From Comamonadaceae bacterium (lineage in GTDB: Bacteria; Pseudomonadota; Gammaproteobacteria; Burkholderiales; Burkholderiaceae_C), in assembly GCA_027485285.1 (NCBI GenBank), contig JAIXRH010000075.1:1-64000 (forward strand): a DNA stretch of 64,000 nt. The letters are read 5' to 3'. This document shows positions 29,108-39,513 of the stretch, piece by piece. Below the pieces are notes generated by a model. That model saw only the letters and a list, made by a program, of their open reading frames with translations. It made no database searches and was not told the DNA's origin. Made by a program: the position numbers and the translations under genes. How positions within the stretch are numbered: position 1 is the first letter of the stretch; the number at the start of each line of letters is the position of its first letter.

Positions 29108-31215
29108 GCCACCCTTTGCGTGACTTGGTGCAAGAGGCCTTTGCGCCTTTAGGTGTGCTGGCTCGCGCCACCGACCATTTCAGCCCCCGTCAAGGACAAA
29201 CCGACATGGCGCTGGCGGTGGCCGATGTGGTGGCGCAGGGCGGCAGCTTGGTGGTCGAGGCGGGCACAGGCGTGGGCAAGACCTTTGCCTATTTGGTGCC
29301 TGCGTTGCTCAGTGGCGAGCGTGTGCTGCTATCCACCGCGACCAAGGCTTTGCAAGACCAACTGTTTGCGCGTGATTTGCCGCGCTTGGTGCAAGCGCTC
29401 AACTTGCCTGTTCGTTTGGCCTTGCTCAAAGGCCGTTCAAGTTACCTGTGTACGCACCGCATGGAGATGGCACGGCGAGACACCCAGATACCTGACCGTC
29501 ACACCGTGCATTTGTTGTCACGTGTGGAGACGTGGTCGCTCAGCACCCGCACGGGTGATTTGGCTGAGTTGCCTGGCTTGGATGAGCGTTCGCCCTTGAT
29601 TCCACTCATCACGTCTAACCGTGAAAACTGTTTGGGCTCGCAATGCCCCAAGTTCAAAACGTGTCACGTCAACGCCGCGCGTCGCGAGGCGCTGGGTGCG
29701 GATGTGGTGGTCATCAACCACCATTTGTTTTTTGCCGACATGGCGGTGCGCGAAACTGGCATGGCCGAGTTGCTGCCTAGCGTGCGCGTGGTGATTTTTG
29801 ATGAGGCACACCAGCTCAATGAAGTGGGCGTGAATTTTTTAGGTCATCAGCTGGGCACGTCGCAGCTGCTGGATGTGACGCGCGACATACTGGCCACAGG
29901 CCTACAGCTCGCACGCGGCTTGGCCGATTGGCAGGGCGTGTGTGCAGTACTGGAGCGCGCTGCCCGTGAGTTGCGCTTGATGGGTGGCAAGCGCCACAGC
30001 GCCGTGAAATTGCGTTGGACCGAAGAAGCGCCAGAGGGCATCCATGAAGGTGCTTGGGCCCAGTCTTTGCAAGATGTGGGGGCTGCCTGTGTGCAGGCTT
30101 TGCTAGCGCTAGACACGGTGAGCGAAATTGCCCCCGACTTCATGCGCTTGCACGACCGAGTGGCGGAGGTGGCCAAACGTGTGGATGCGTTCTTGAACCC
30201 ATGCGCATCCGATGCCGTGCGCTGGGTCGACATCAGCGCCTCGCAAATGCGTTTGATGGAAGCCCCTTTAGACATCGCCGAAACCGTGCGCGAACGGCTG
30301 ATCAAGCAGCCGTCTGCCATCATCCTTGATGAGGCTGACCAAGAGCCGCCACCTTGGTATGACGAACCAACGCTTGAACAAACCGCTGCCGCGCGCCCCA
30401 TGGAAGACATGCGTCCACGAACGTGGGTGTTCACGTCAGCCACTTTGGGCGACGATCCGCGCTTGCGCTGGTTCACCGAGCCTTGCGGTTTAGAGTCCGC
30501 CACGGTGCTGCGTGTGAGCAGCCCGTTTGATTACCCTGCGCAAGCCTCGCTCTATGTGCCGCGCGAGATCGTGCGCCCCAACGACCCCGCGCACAGCGCA
30601 CAAGTGGCGGCCATGGCCAGTGATGCTGTGCGTCGTTTGGGTGGCCGTACCTTGGTGCTGACCACCACGCTGCGGGCCTTGCGTGCGATTGGCGATGTGA
30701 TGAAACAGCAACTTGAAGGTTCAGGCATCGAGGTCTTGGTGCAAGGTGAATGGCCCAAGCGCCACTTGATGGCACGTTTCCGCGAAGGCACCAAGGCGGG
30801 TGAGGGCGGCTGTGTGCTGGTGGCATCGGCCACGTTTTGGGAGGGCTTTGATGTGCCTGGGGATGCGTTGCAGCTGGTCATCATCGACAAGCTGCCGTTC
30901 CCCCCGCCCAATGATCCGCTGGTGGAGGCCCGCAGCAAACGTTTAGAGGCGCAGGGCCGAAGCCCTTTCAACGATTACTTTGTGCCTGAAGCCGTGGTGG
31001 CCTTGAAGCAGGGCGCAGGTCGTTTGATTCGCACCGAGTCTGACCAAGGGGTGTTGGTGTTGTGTGACAACCGTTTGGTGACAACGGGCTACGGACGTCG
31101 CTTGTTGGCTGCCTTGCCGCCCATGCGTCAGTTGCAAACGGCGGAGGCTTTGGCTCAGTCGCTAGACGCGATGCGCCAAGACTTTATTTCCAGAGCTTCC
31201 ACCACGACGTTTTAG
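29104..31215 (+). CDS. ATP-dependent DNA helicase, DinG/YoaA (XPD-like) family
   Basis: FSPRQGQTDMALAVADVV, VVEAGTGVGKTFAYLVPAL, Fe-S cysteines YLCTHRM...NCLGSQCPKFKTCHV, FDEAH box. Confidence 0.93.
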   Translation: MSHPLRDLVQEAFAPLGVLARATDHFSPRQGQTDMALAVADVVAQGGSLVVEAGTGVGKTFAYLVPALLSGERVLLSTATKALQDQLFARDLPRLVQALNLPVRLALLKGRSSYLCTHRMEMARRDTQIPDRHTVHLLSRVETWSLSTRTGDLAELPGLDERSPLIPLITSNRENCLGSQCPKFKTCHVNAARREALGADVVVINHHLFFADMAVRETGMAELLPSVRVVIFDEAHQLNEVGVNFLGHQLGTSQLLDVTRDILATGLQLARGLADWQGVCAVLERAARELRLMGGKRHSAVKLRWTEEAPEGIHEGAWAQSLQDVGAACVQALLALDTVSEIAPDFMRLHDRVAEVAKRVDAFLNPCASDAVRWVDISASQMRLMEAPLDIAETVRERLIKQPSAIILDEADQEPPPWYDEPTLEQTAAARPMEDMRPRTWVFTSATLGDDPRLRWFTEPCGLESATVLRVSSPFDYPAQASLYVPREIVRPNDPAHSAQVAAMASDAVRRLGGRTLVLTTTLRALRAIGDVMKQQLEGSGIEVLVQGEWPKRHLMARFREGTKAGEGGCVLVASATFWEGFDVPGDALQLVIIDKLPFPPPNDPLVEARSKRLEAQGRSPFNDYFVPEAVVALKQGAGRLIRTESDQGVLVLCDNRLVTTGYGRRLLAALPPMRQLQTAEALAQSLDAMRQDFISRASTTTF

Positions 31216-31996
31216 TCGTTGCACGATCTGGGTACAACAGCGTGCTGTTGGGGTAGGAGTTTTCCAACACACGTCGTGTGTCATCGCGCAGTTGCACCAA
31301 GCCTAGCTTGTCATAGGACTGCACCATGATGAACAAGGCCTCTTCTACGGCAGGCACATCGCGGTACTCCAGCACGGTGGTTTGTGCGCGGTTGACAGCG
31401 GCCACATAAGCACCGCGCTGAAAGTAAAAGCGCGCCACGTGCACATCTGAGCGCGCCAGCGAGTTCTTGATGAAGGCCATGCGCAAGCGCGCGTCTTCTG
31501 CATACTTGGAGCTTGGGAATCGGATGACTAACTCACGGAAAGCTTCGAACGATTCTTTGGCTTGTTTGGGGTCGCGCTCTGCCAAATCTTGCTGGGCTAA
31601 GTTGGAGAAGAGTCCCAAGTTGTCGTTGAAGTTCACCAAGCCCTTCAGATAGAGGGCATAGTCCAGCGCAGGGCTGGCAGGGTGCAGCTTGATGAAGCGA
31701 TCGAGCGTGGCCACAGCTTGCACAGGTTCGTTGGTTTTGTATTGCGCCCAAGCTTTGTCGAGTTGAGCTTGCTGGGCCAATGTGGTGCCTGCTGCGCGAC
31801 CTTCCAGCTTTTCATACATGCCGATGGCTTTGTCGTAACCACCTGCCGACATTTCATCTTTGGCTTCGTTGTAGAGCTTGTCGTTGCTCCAGTCTTTGGT
31901 GGGGTCGTAGTTGCTGTCAGCGCATCCAGACAAAAGAATAGCGCTGGACATGCCAATGGCCATCCACACAGTCGATAATTTGAGTCGTAACACCAC
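31184..31996 (-). CDS. bamD: outer membrane protein assembly factor BamD
   Basis: Lipobox LLSGCADSNYDPTKDWSNDKLYNEAKDEMSAGGYDKAIGMYEKLEGR; TPR organisation; GTG start. Confidence 0.93.
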   Translation of the reverse strand: MVLRLKLSTVWMAIGMSSAILLSGCADSNYDPTKDWSNDKLYNEAKDEMSAGGYDKAIGMYEKLEGRAAGTTLAQQAQLDKAWAQYKTNEPVQAVATLDRFIKLHPASPALDYALYLKGLVNFNDNLGLFSNLAQQDLAERDPKQAKESFEAFRELVIRFPSSKYAEDARLRMAFIKNSLARSDVHVARFYFQRGAYVAAVNRAQTTVLEYRDVPAVEEALFIMVQSYDKLGLVQLRDDTRRVLENSYPNSTLLYPDRATTKTSWWKLWK

Positions 31997-32007
31997 AGGT
32001 CAACCTC

Positions 32008-33051
32008 TTGAAGCAAAGTAAATCCATTCTATCGGCTCAGCCGCCCTCCATCGCACCCAGTCTGGAGGATGTTTCGTTGGATGAGCACACCGACTTGATC
32101 GAAGGCCCTGACGTTGAAACCCGTGAACTTGCTATTCCCAATGATTTGCATGGTGAGCGCCTAGACCGCGCTTTGGCCGTGTTGCTGCCCGAGTTCTCGC
32201 GCAGCTTCTCTCAGCAGCTGCTCAGCGAGGGCTGCGTGAGCTGCCTGTCCCCCACACCTCGCGTGATGACCAAGGCCTCGGCCAAGGTGCGCATGGGGGA
32301 GCGTTACCAGCTGATTTTGAAGCCCACGCCGCAAAGCCAAGCCTTCAAGCCAGAAGACATCCCGTTAGATGTGATTTACGAAGACGAAGACTTGCGCGTG
32401 TTGTTCAAGCCCGCGGGTTTGGTGGTGCATCCTGCGCCCGGCAACTGGAGCGGCACCCTGCTCAACGGCTTGTTGGCCTTGGACCCACAAGCGGTCATGC
32501 TGCCGCGTGCGGGCATCGTGCACCGCCTCGACAAAGACACCAGCGGCTTGATGATCGTGGCGCGCACGCGCCGCGCCATGGATGCTTTGGTGGTCATGAT
32601 TGCCGAGCGTGAGGTGCACCGCGAATACTTGGCCGTGGCTTACCGCAAATGGAGCGGCACGCCTGTGCGTGACATCGTGGCCGCCATCGGTCGTGATTAC
32701 CGCAACCGCTTGCGCATGGCGGTGGTTGACCTCGAGCGTTTGCCTGGCAAAGAAGCTCACACGACGTTTGAGTGTTTGAGCAGCCAAGAAGAAGCATGTT
32801 TGGTGCAATGCACCTTGCACACGGGACGCACGCATCAAATTCGCGTTCATATGGCGCATTTTGGACACCCGCTGGTGGGCGATTCGCTCTATGCCGGTCC
32901 CATGACGCTTGGCATTGATAGGCAAGCCTTGCATGCGTTTCGCTTGAGCTTTGCGCATCCCATCACAGCTGAACCGCTTAGGTTTGAAGCGCCGTTGCCA
33001 GACGATATGGTCCATCTGCTCGCAGGTTTGGGCCTCAAACGCCCCGATTAG
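32008..33051 (+). CDS. rluD: 23S rRNA pseudouridine synthase RluD-like
   Basis: HGERLDRALAVLLPEFSRSF; GIVHRLDKDTSGLMIVART; HTGRTHQIRVHMAHFGHPLVGDSLYAG. Confidence 0.93.
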   Translation: MKQSKSILSAQPPSIAPSLEDVSLDEHTDLIEGPDVETRELAIPNDLHGERLDRALAVLLPEFSRSFSQQLLSEGCVSCLSPTPRVMTKASAKVRMGERYQLILKPTPQSQAFKPEDIPLDVIYEDEDLRVLFKPAGLVVHPAPGNWSGTLLNGLLALDPQAVMLPRAGIVHRLDKDTSGLMIVARTRRAMDALVVMIAEREVHREYLAVAYRKWSGTPVRDIVAAIGRDYRNRLRMAVVDLERLPGKEAHTTFECLSSQEEACLVQCTLHTGRTHQIRVHMAHFGHPLVGDSLYAGPMTLGIDRQALHAFRLSFAHPITAEPLRFEAPLPDDMVHLLAGLGLKRPD

Positions 33052-33205
33052 GTCGATCCAGTCACCTCCGTTACAATGGGCCTCCACGCTTGTGAAAGCG
33101 GTGAGCCCTTTGGCTCTGATTCGTGTCATGCCCCGCATGGCCCTTTCCGCCTCGAGATGAATTTTCGTAGGCCTTTTCCTCGACCCTTGACCCGGAACTC
33201 TCACG

Positions 33206-33916
33206 ATGAACACCGTGGATGCCAAGCGTGTACTTGAGACCGCTTTAATTTGTTCTCACCAACCGATCCAAATTCGCGAGTTGCGCATGCTGTTCTCTGA
33301 TGCCTTGGGCGCAGACACCATTCGCACCTTGCTCGAAGAGCTGCAGCTGGACTGGGCACAGCGTGGCGTGGAGTTGGTGCAAGTGGCCACCGGTTGGCGC
33401 TTTCAAAGCCGCCTAGAGATGCGGGAGTTTTTGGGCCGCCTGAACCCCGAGAAGCCTCCCAAATACTCACGCGCCGTGATGGAAACTTTGGCCATCATTG
33501 CCTACCGCCAGCCCGTGACGCGTGGCGACATGGAAGATGTGCGCGGGGTGACCGTGAATTCCTTGGTCATCAAACAACTCGAAGACCGCGGTTGGGTCGA
33601 AGTCATTGGCCACCGCGAAACCGTGGGTCGCCCCGCTTTGTTTGCCACCACGCGCCAGTTTTTGGATGATTTGGGGCTGGCCTCGCTGGACGAATTGCCT
33701 GTGTTTGATAGCGCTCAAGCTCAAGCCAACGCCTTCGCCCGTTTGGGTGAAGACGATCCATCCTTGCAGTTGGACATGGCGCTCGAATCCTCTGAAGCGG
33801 CTGAAGTTACGACGCCCGTAACAGGCGACACCTTGGCGGATGACGCGCCCTCTATTTTTGAACTTTCCTCACCCAGAGACCCCGTCCCAACCGGCGATGC
33901 ACCGAATGAACACTAA
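33206..33916 (+). CDS. scpB: segregation and condensation protein B
   Basis: [73 protein letters not shown]. Confidence 0.95.
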   Translation: MNTVDAKRVLETALICSHQPIQIRELRMLFSDALGADTIRTLLEELQLDWAQRGVELVQVATGWRFQSRLEMREFLGRLNPEKPPKYSRAVMETLAIIAYRQPVTRGDMEDVRGVTVNSLVIKQLEDRGWVEVIGHRETVGRPALFATTRQFLDDLGLASLDELPVFDSAQAQANAFARLGEDDPSLQLDMALESSEAAEVTTPVTGDTLADDAPSIFELSSPRDPVPTGDAPNEH

Positions 33917-35252
33917 CAACCACGACCTGGGTGGGCAGCCAACCGAACCCAAAGAGCCCAACGAAGCACACGACGACTTATTGGCCGACGACACGGCTTT
34001 TGATTTTGAAGACGTCGTCTCTGGCGAGTTTGATGCCGAACTCATTCGTGCTGAAGCCGCGCCCGAAAAGCGTGTGCTGTTGCCGCAGCCCGAATCACCC
34101 AAGTTGCACAAAGTCTTGGCTCAATCAGGCATGGGTTCGCGCATCGAAATGGAGCGCCTCATTGCCGAAGGCCATGTGGCCGTCAACAACGAAGTGGCTC
34201 ACACCGGCCAGCGCGTGCAGTTTGGTGACCAAATCAAAGTCAATGGCCGCCCCATCAAGGTGCGCATCGCACCGCCGCCTCCGCGCGTGATTGCGTACCA
34301 CAAGCCTGCGGGCGAAGTGGTGACCACCGACGACCCACAAAACCGTCCCACTGTGTTCCGACGCTTGCCACGCTTGTACCAAGGTAAATGGCAATCCGTG
34401 GGCCGCTTGGACTTGAACACCGAAGGTTTGTTGCTGTTCACCAGCTCCGGCGAATTGGCCAACCAACTGATGCATCCACGCTTTGGTTTGCAACGCGAAT
34501 ATGCGGTGCGTTCGCTGGGCAAGCTCAGCAAAGACCAAAAAGAACAACTCATCACCGGCATTCAACTCGACGACGGCCCTGCCCAATTTGGCTCGATCGA
34601 AGAGGGCGGTGGCGAAGGTTCCAACTGTTGGTACCGCGTCACCATTTCTGAAGGCCGCAACCGCGAAGTGCGCCGCATGTTCGAGGCCGTCGGCCACGCC
34701 GTGAGCCGTCTGATTCGTATTCGCTACGGTGCCATGGTGTTGCCACGCGGTTTGAAGCGCGGGGCGTTTGTGGAGTTGGGCGAGCGCGACATTCGCGCTT
34801 TGATGGAAGCCGCGGGCGCTGAAGCCCCCGTGCACAGCGGCCCCTCGCACAACAACCGCACCGAACGTGCCAGCAGCCGTCGCCGTGGCAACAGCATTGG
34901 CCCGCGCCCATCCACACCGCGTGCGCCCGAAGAGCGCAGCAGCGGCCCCGAGCGTTTGGTGCGTACCGAGCGTCGCCGGGGTGCCAAAGCCCCAGAGCGG
35001 CCACCGCAGCCCGATCCCATGCAAACCTCGGTGGGGTACATCGGTGCAGACAGCTACGCTGTGGAGCGTCAGCGTAAAAAGGATGGCCAAAAAGCCTTCA
35101 AAGCCGGTTTGGTCGGTGGCCCACGTCCCTCTAGCGCAAGCCCGCGCCGTGGTGGTTCGACGGGGGGCGGCTTTGGGGGTGGACGTTCGGGCGGTGGTCA
35201 TGCCGGTGGTTCAGGTGGTAATCGCGGCCAAGGCGGTCGGGGCGGCCGTTAA
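33897..35252 (+). CDS. rluB: 23S rRNA pseudouridine synthase RluB-like with Arg/Gly-rich C-terminal extension
   Basis: [55 protein letters not shown]; tail [29 protein letters not shown]. Confidence 0.93.
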   Translation: MHRMNTNNHDLGGQPTEPKEPNEAHDDLLADDTAFDFEDVVSGEFDAELIRAEAAPEKRVLLPQPESPKLHKVLAQSGMGSRIEMERLIAEGHVAVNNEVAHTGQRVQFGDQIKVNGRPIKVRIAPPPPRVIAYHKPAGEVVTTDDPQNRPTVFRRLPRLYQGKWQSVGRLDLNTEGLLLFTSSGELANQLMHPRFGLQREYAVRSLGKLSKDQKEQLITGIQLDDGPAQFGSIEEGGGEGSNCWYRVTISEGRNREVRRMFEAVGHAVSRLIRIRYGAMVLPRGLKRGAFVELGERDIRALMEAAGAEAPVHSGPSHNNRTERASSRRRGNSIGPRPSTPRAPEERSSGPERLVRTERRRGAKAPERPPQPDPMQTSVGYIGADSYAVERQRKKDGQKAFKAGLVGGPRPSSASPRRGGSTGGGFGGGRSGGGHAGGSGGNRGQGGRGGR

Positions 35253-35285
35253 AACACACGCCAGATGCACCAAAAATGCGGGCTC

Positions 35286-35307
35286 TTTCGAGGGAAATCC
35301 CTCGAAA
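35286..35307. repeat. perfect inverted repeat between rluB and ndk
   Basis: TTTCGAGGGA-AA-TCCCTCGAAA, immediately upstream of TTAAAATAC. Confidence 0.8.
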
Positions 35308-35378
35308 CGGTTAAAATACGGGCCTTCGCACGTGGCGTATAAAAAGTTTCAATCACAGTCAATACAGGGAAAATCCAA

Positions 35379-35801
35379 ATGACCGAACGTACTCTCTCCA
35401 TCATCAAGCCAGACGCCGTTGCTAAGAACGTCATCGGCCAAATCTACGCTCGCTTCGAAGCGGCTGGTTTGAAAGTTGTGGCTGCTCGCATGGCTCACCT
35501 GTCACGCGGCGAAGCTGAGCAGTTTTACGCTGTGCACAAAGCCCGTCCTTTCTTCAAAGACTTGGTCGATTTCATGGTCTCCGGCCCTGTCATGATTCAA
35601 GTGCTCGAAGGCGAAGGCGCGATTTTGAAAAACCGTGACTTGATGGGCGCGACCAACCCCAAAGACGCAGCCCCTGGCACCATCCGCGCTGACTTCGCTG
35701 ACAGCATCGATGCCAACGCTGTGCACGGTTCTGACGCCGCTGAAACAGCCGCTGTTGAAATCGGCTTCTTCTTCGCTGGCATGAACGTTTACGGTCGCTG
35801 A
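35379..35801 (+). CDS. ndk: nucleoside diphosphate kinase
   Basis: [58 protein letters not shown]. Confidence 0.98.
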   Translation: MTERTLSIIKPDAVAKNVIGQIYARFEAAGLKVVAARMAHLSRGEAEQFYAVHKARPFFKDLVDFMVSGPVMIQVLEGEGAILKNRDLMGATNPKDAAPGTIRADFADSIDANAVHGSDAAETAAVEIGFFFAGMNVYGR

Positions 35802-35845
35802 AAGCCAATCGACGCGGTGGGCAACCCCTGCGTTGGCGAATAAAA

Positions 35846-36976
35846 ATGACGGCCAACCTGCTTGATTTTGATCTCGACGGTTTGGCCGTTTTTTGTGAGC
35901 GCTTGGGCGAGAAACGCTTCCGCGCCACACAGCTGTTCCGGTGGATTCACCAAAAAGGCGCACAAGACTTTGATCAGATGTCTGATCTCGCCAAGTCGCT
36001 GCGTGAAAAGCTGAAAACCTCCGCACAGGTTCAGCCACTCAACCCGATTTCAAGACACGACTCAGCCGACGGCACCATCAAGTGGTTGTTCGACGTGGGC
36101 GACGGCAATGCTGTTGAAACCGTGTTTATTCCTGAATACGACCGAGGCACCTTGTGCATCTCGTCGCAAGCAGGTTGTGCCGTGGGCTGCCGCTTTTGCT
36201 CCACAGGCCATCAAGGCTTTAGCCGCAACCTCACCACGGGCGAAATCTTGTCGCAGCTGTGGTTTGCCGAGCACACGCTGCGCAAACAGTTCAACACCAC
36301 CGAGCGCGTCATCTCCAACGTGGTGATGATGGGCATGGGCGAGCCGCTGCAAAACTACAACGCCGTGGTGCCCGCTTTGCAAGCGATGTTGGACGACCAC
36401 GGCTATGGCTTGTCGCGCCGCCGCGTGACCGTCTCCACCTCGGGTGTGGTGCCCATGATGGATCGCTTAGGCTTAGATGCGCCAGTGGCATTGGCGGTGT
36501 CACTGCATGCGCCCACCGATGCTCTGCGCGACAACTTGGTGCCACTCAACCGCAAATATCCCTTGCACGAATTGATGGATGCTTGCCGCCGCTATTTGGC
36601 GCACGCACCCCGTGACTTCATCACCTTTGAATACTGCATGTTGGACGGTGTGAACGACCAACCCGAGCATGCACAAGCCTTGATTGATTTGGTCAAGCCC
36701 AAACGCGGACTGGGCGAGCCTGTGCCTTGCAAGTTCAACCTCATTCCTTTCAATCCGTTTCCCGCGTCAGGCCTCACGCGATCGAGCGCGGCCACGGTCA
36801 AAGCCTTTGCTGCCCAGCTCAGCGAGGCTGGCATCGTCACCACGGTGCGCAAGACCCGCGGTGACGACATCGATGCCGCTTGCGGCCAGCTCGCGGGTGA
36901 CGTGAAAGACCGCACCAAGGTCGACGAGCGCATGGCCAAGCAGCGTGTGATTTCGCTCATGCAGGTGCCGTCATGA
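35846..36976 (+). CDS. rlmN: dual-specificity 23S rRNA/tRNA adenine C2 methyltransferase
   Basis: [29 protein letters not shown]; radical-SAM [25 protein letters not shown]. Confidence 0.97.
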   Translation: MTANLLDFDLDGLAVFCERLGEKRFRATQLFRWIHQKGAQDFDQMSDLAKSLREKLKTSAQVQPLNPISRHDSADGTIKWLFDVGDGNAVETVFIPEYDRGTLCISSQAGCAVGCRFCSTGHQGFSRNLTTGEILSQLWFAEHTLRKQFNTTERVISNVVMMGMGEPLQNYNAVVPALQAMLDDHGYGLSRRRVTVSTSGVVPMMDRLGLDAPVALAVSLHAPTDALRDNLVPLNRKYPLHELMDACRRYLAHAPRDFITFEYCMLDGVNDQPEHAQALIDLVKPKRGLGEPVPCKFNLIPFNPFPASGLTRSSAATVKAFAAQLSEAGIVTTVRKTRGDDIDAACGQLAGDVKDRTKVDERMAKQRVISLMQVPS

Positions 36977-37521
36977 GTGTGTGGCGTTTGATGACCTGCG
37001 CTGGCCTGGTGTTCGCTGCAGTATGCGGTTTGAATGCTTGCAGCCATGCCAGGCCACAGCTTGACGCACTCACGCAAGCCGAGCCCGACAGCACGCGCCA
37101 GCGCGCCATGCGCCGTTTGAGTTTGGCCAGCGCTTATTTCGAGCAAAACCAAAACGATGTGGCTCAGCAAGAAGTGCGGGCCGCTTTGCAAATCGACCCC
37201 CAATTCGCTGAAGCCTACAGTTTGCTCGGCCTCATTCATCAGCGCGAGAAAGCCCCCGCTTTGGCTCAGGCAAGTTTTGAGCAAGCGCTGGTGCTGGCTT
37301 CCAAGCCCACCGTGCGTTCGGCTGACTTGGCCGCCATTCAGCACAACTACGGTTGGTTTTTGTGCGAGCAAAACCGATTCAGCGACGCACAGATGCAGTT
37401 TGACCTCGCCTTGGCGCAGCCCAGTTATCGCCAAGCCGACAAAACCCATCAAGCCATTGCGTTTTGTAAATCTCGGGCCTCGCTCGCCACCGACAATCGA
37501 CTGCGCCCGACAGCGCAATAA
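36973..37521 (+). CDS. PilF-like TPR lipoprotein (type IV pilus biogenesis/stability)
   Basis: CSHARPQ lipobox region; [47 protein letters not shown]; located between rlmN and a rodZ-like gene. Confidence 0.85.
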   Translation: MSVWRLMTCAGLVFAAVCGLNACSHARPQLDALTQAEPDSTRQRAMRRLSLASAYFEQNQNDVAQQEVRAALQIDPQFAEAYSLLGLIHQREKAPALAQASFEQALVLASKPTVRSADLAAIQHNYGWFLCEQNRFSDAQMQFDLALAQPSYRQADKTHQAIAFCKSRASLATDNRLRPTAQ

Positions 37522-37576
37522 TTCAGCATGCCAACTTAGCGTGTCCAACACGCTGCGCCAAGAAAACAGAAGATAG

Positions 37577-38233
37577 ATGACCGAAGAATTAACCACATCC
37601 ACCACCTCCAACACTTCAGCGGGTGCCATGCTGAGGCAATCTCGCGAAGCGCAAGGCTTGTCCTCGGATGCGGTGGCGCTGGCCCTGCGCGTGGCGCCCG
37701 CCAAGCTCGAAGCCTTGGAGGCTGACCGCTTGGGTGAGTTGCCGGATGCCATGTTTGCGCGGGCTTTGGCTTTGGCTGTGTGCCGCCATTTGAAGGTGGA
37801 TGCTGCACCTGTGTTGGCTTTGTTGCCCCAGCAAGATGTGTCGCGCTTAGCGTCCAAAAACGAGCGTGGTTTGGACTTTCCCTTGGACCGACCCTCGTTC
37901 TTGCCACAATCTAACTTCTTGACCGTGACCCATTTGTTCACGCCCATGCGTCTGGCGGCCTTGGGGGTGTTGGCCTTGGCTTTGGTGGTTGGTTTGTGGC
38001 CTGAAATACATGGTTTGTTGGTCTTCAAGGACCCGCCTGTTGCAGGGACCGTCGTGGTGCCAGTGACCAGCCCAAGCCTTGCCTTGCCGTCTCCACAAGA
38101 GGTGGCGCCTGTGGCGGAGTCCAAATCTAGCCAGATGGTGTTGACCACAGTTCATTCCGCAGCAGTCACGGCACAAGCCGCCAGCGCGGCCATACCCGCA
38201 AGTGCATCAGGAGTTTCTCATGGCAAACAATGA
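37577..38233 (+). CDS. RodZ-like helix-turn-helix membrane protein, short form
   Basis: [60 protein letters not shown]; single TM segment; no recognisable C-terminal DUF4115. Confidence 0.82.
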   Translation: MTEELTTSTTSNTSAGAMLRQSREAQGLSSDAVALALRVAPAKLEALEADRLGELPDAMFARALALAVCRHLKVDAAPVLALLPQQDVSRLASKNERGLDFPLDRPSFLPQSNFLTVTHLFTPMRLAALGVLALALVVGLWPEIHGLLVFKDPPVAGTVVVPVTSPSLALPSPQEVAPVAESKSSQMVLTTVHSAAVTAQAASAAIPASASGVSHGKQ

Positions 38234-39512
38234 TCAAACCCAAGGCATTGACGTGTCGCAACCCAAAGCTCGACGCAGCCTGCAAGCCCGCGTGGCGTGG
38301 GGCGACCATGTGGTGACCGTCGGTGGCGACGCGCCAGTGCGCGTGCAGTCCATGACCAACACCGACACGGTGGACGTGATTGGCACTGCGATTCAGGTCA
38401 AAGAGTTGGCCTTGGCAGGGTCGGAAATTGTTCGCATCACGGTCAACACCCCCGAAGCCGCAGCTGCCGTGCCGCACGTGCGTGAGCAGCTGGACCGCAT
38501 GGGCGTGAACGTTCCTTTGGTCGGTGATTTTCATTACAACGGCCACCGCTTGCTCACCGAGTTCCCAGATTGTGCGCAGGCGCTGTCAAAGTACCGCATC
38601 AACCCTGGCAACGTGGGCAAAGGCGACAAGCACGACAAACAGTTTGGCCAAATGATTGAAGCGGCCATGCGCTACGACAAACCAGTGCGCATTGGTGTGA
38701 ACTGGGGCAGCCTTGACCAAGAATTGCTGGCCAGGTTGATGGACGAAAACGCTTTGCGTGCTCAGCCTTTTGAGGCCAAGCAAGTGATGTACGAGGCATT
38801 GATCACCTCGGCGATCGACTCGGCCTCGTTGGCCCAAAGCATGGGCATGTCGGCTAACCAAATCTTACTGAGTTGCAAAGTGAGTGGTGTGCAAGACCTG
38901 ATTGCGGTTTACCGCGAACTGGCCAAGCGCTGCAATTACCCGCTGCATTTGGGCCTGACCGAAGCCGGCATGGGCACCAAGGGCACGGTGGCTTCGGCCA
39001 CGGCCTTGTCCATCTTGCAGCAAGAGGGCATTGGTGACACCATCCGTGTCTCGCTCACGCCGCAGCCCGGCGAAGCTCGCACGCAAGAGGTGGTGATTGC
39101 CTCTGAAATTTTGCAAGCTTTGGGTCTGCGCACCTTTGTGCCTAGCGTGACTGCATGCCCTGGCTGTGGGCGCACCACCAGCACCACCTTCCAAGAAATG
39201 GCCAAGTCGATTGACGACTTTTTACGCGCCCAAATGCCAGTGTGGCGCACCCAATACCCTGGGGTGGAAAACCTCAAAGTGGCGGTGATGGGCTGTATTG
39301 TGAATGGCCCTGGCGAGAGCAAACATGCCGACATCGGCATCAGCCTGCCCGGCAGCGGTGAAGCGCCTGCAGCGCCCGTGTTCATTGATGGCGAAAAAGC
39401 CATGACCTTGCGCGGCGACAACATCGCCCAAGAGTTCCATCAAATTGTTGAAACTTATATTGAAAAACGCTTTGGTGAAGCACCAAGCGCGATGAAGACC
39501 TCTGGACCCTGA
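38220..39512 (+). CDS. ispG: 4-hydroxy-3-methylbut-2-en-1-yl diphosphate synthase
   Basis: [71 protein letters not shown]. Confidence 0.97.
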   Translation: MANNDQTQGIDVSQPKARRSLQARVAWGDHVVTVGGDAPVRVQSMTNTDTVDVIGTAIQVKELALAGSEIVRITVNTPEAAAAVPHVREQLDRMGVNVPLVGDFHYNGHRLLTEFPDCAQALSKYRINPGNVGKGDKHDKQFGQMIEAAMRYDKPVRIGVNWGSLDQELLARLMDENALRAQPFEAKQVMYEALITSAIDSASLAQSMGMSANQILLSCKVSGVQDLIAVYRELAKRCNYPLHLGLTEAGMGTKGTVASATALSILQQEGIGDTIRVSLTPQPGEARTQEVVIASEILQALGLRTFVPSVTACPGCGRTTSTTFQEMAKSIDDFLRAQMPVWRTQYPGVENLKVAVMGCIVNGPGESKHADIGISLPGSGEAPAAPVFIDGEKAMTLRGDNIAQEFHQIVETYIEKRFGEAPSAMKTSGP

Positions 39513-39513
39513 C

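Noticed and set aside
34125-35201. 358-aa minus-strand ORF
   Set aside because: Antisense to rluB; low-complexity His/Ala/Thr-rich translation.
36592-38148. 518-aa minus-strand ORF
   Set aside because: Antisense to rlmN, the pilF-like gene and the rodZ-like gene, all with clear family motifs; no recognisable domain.
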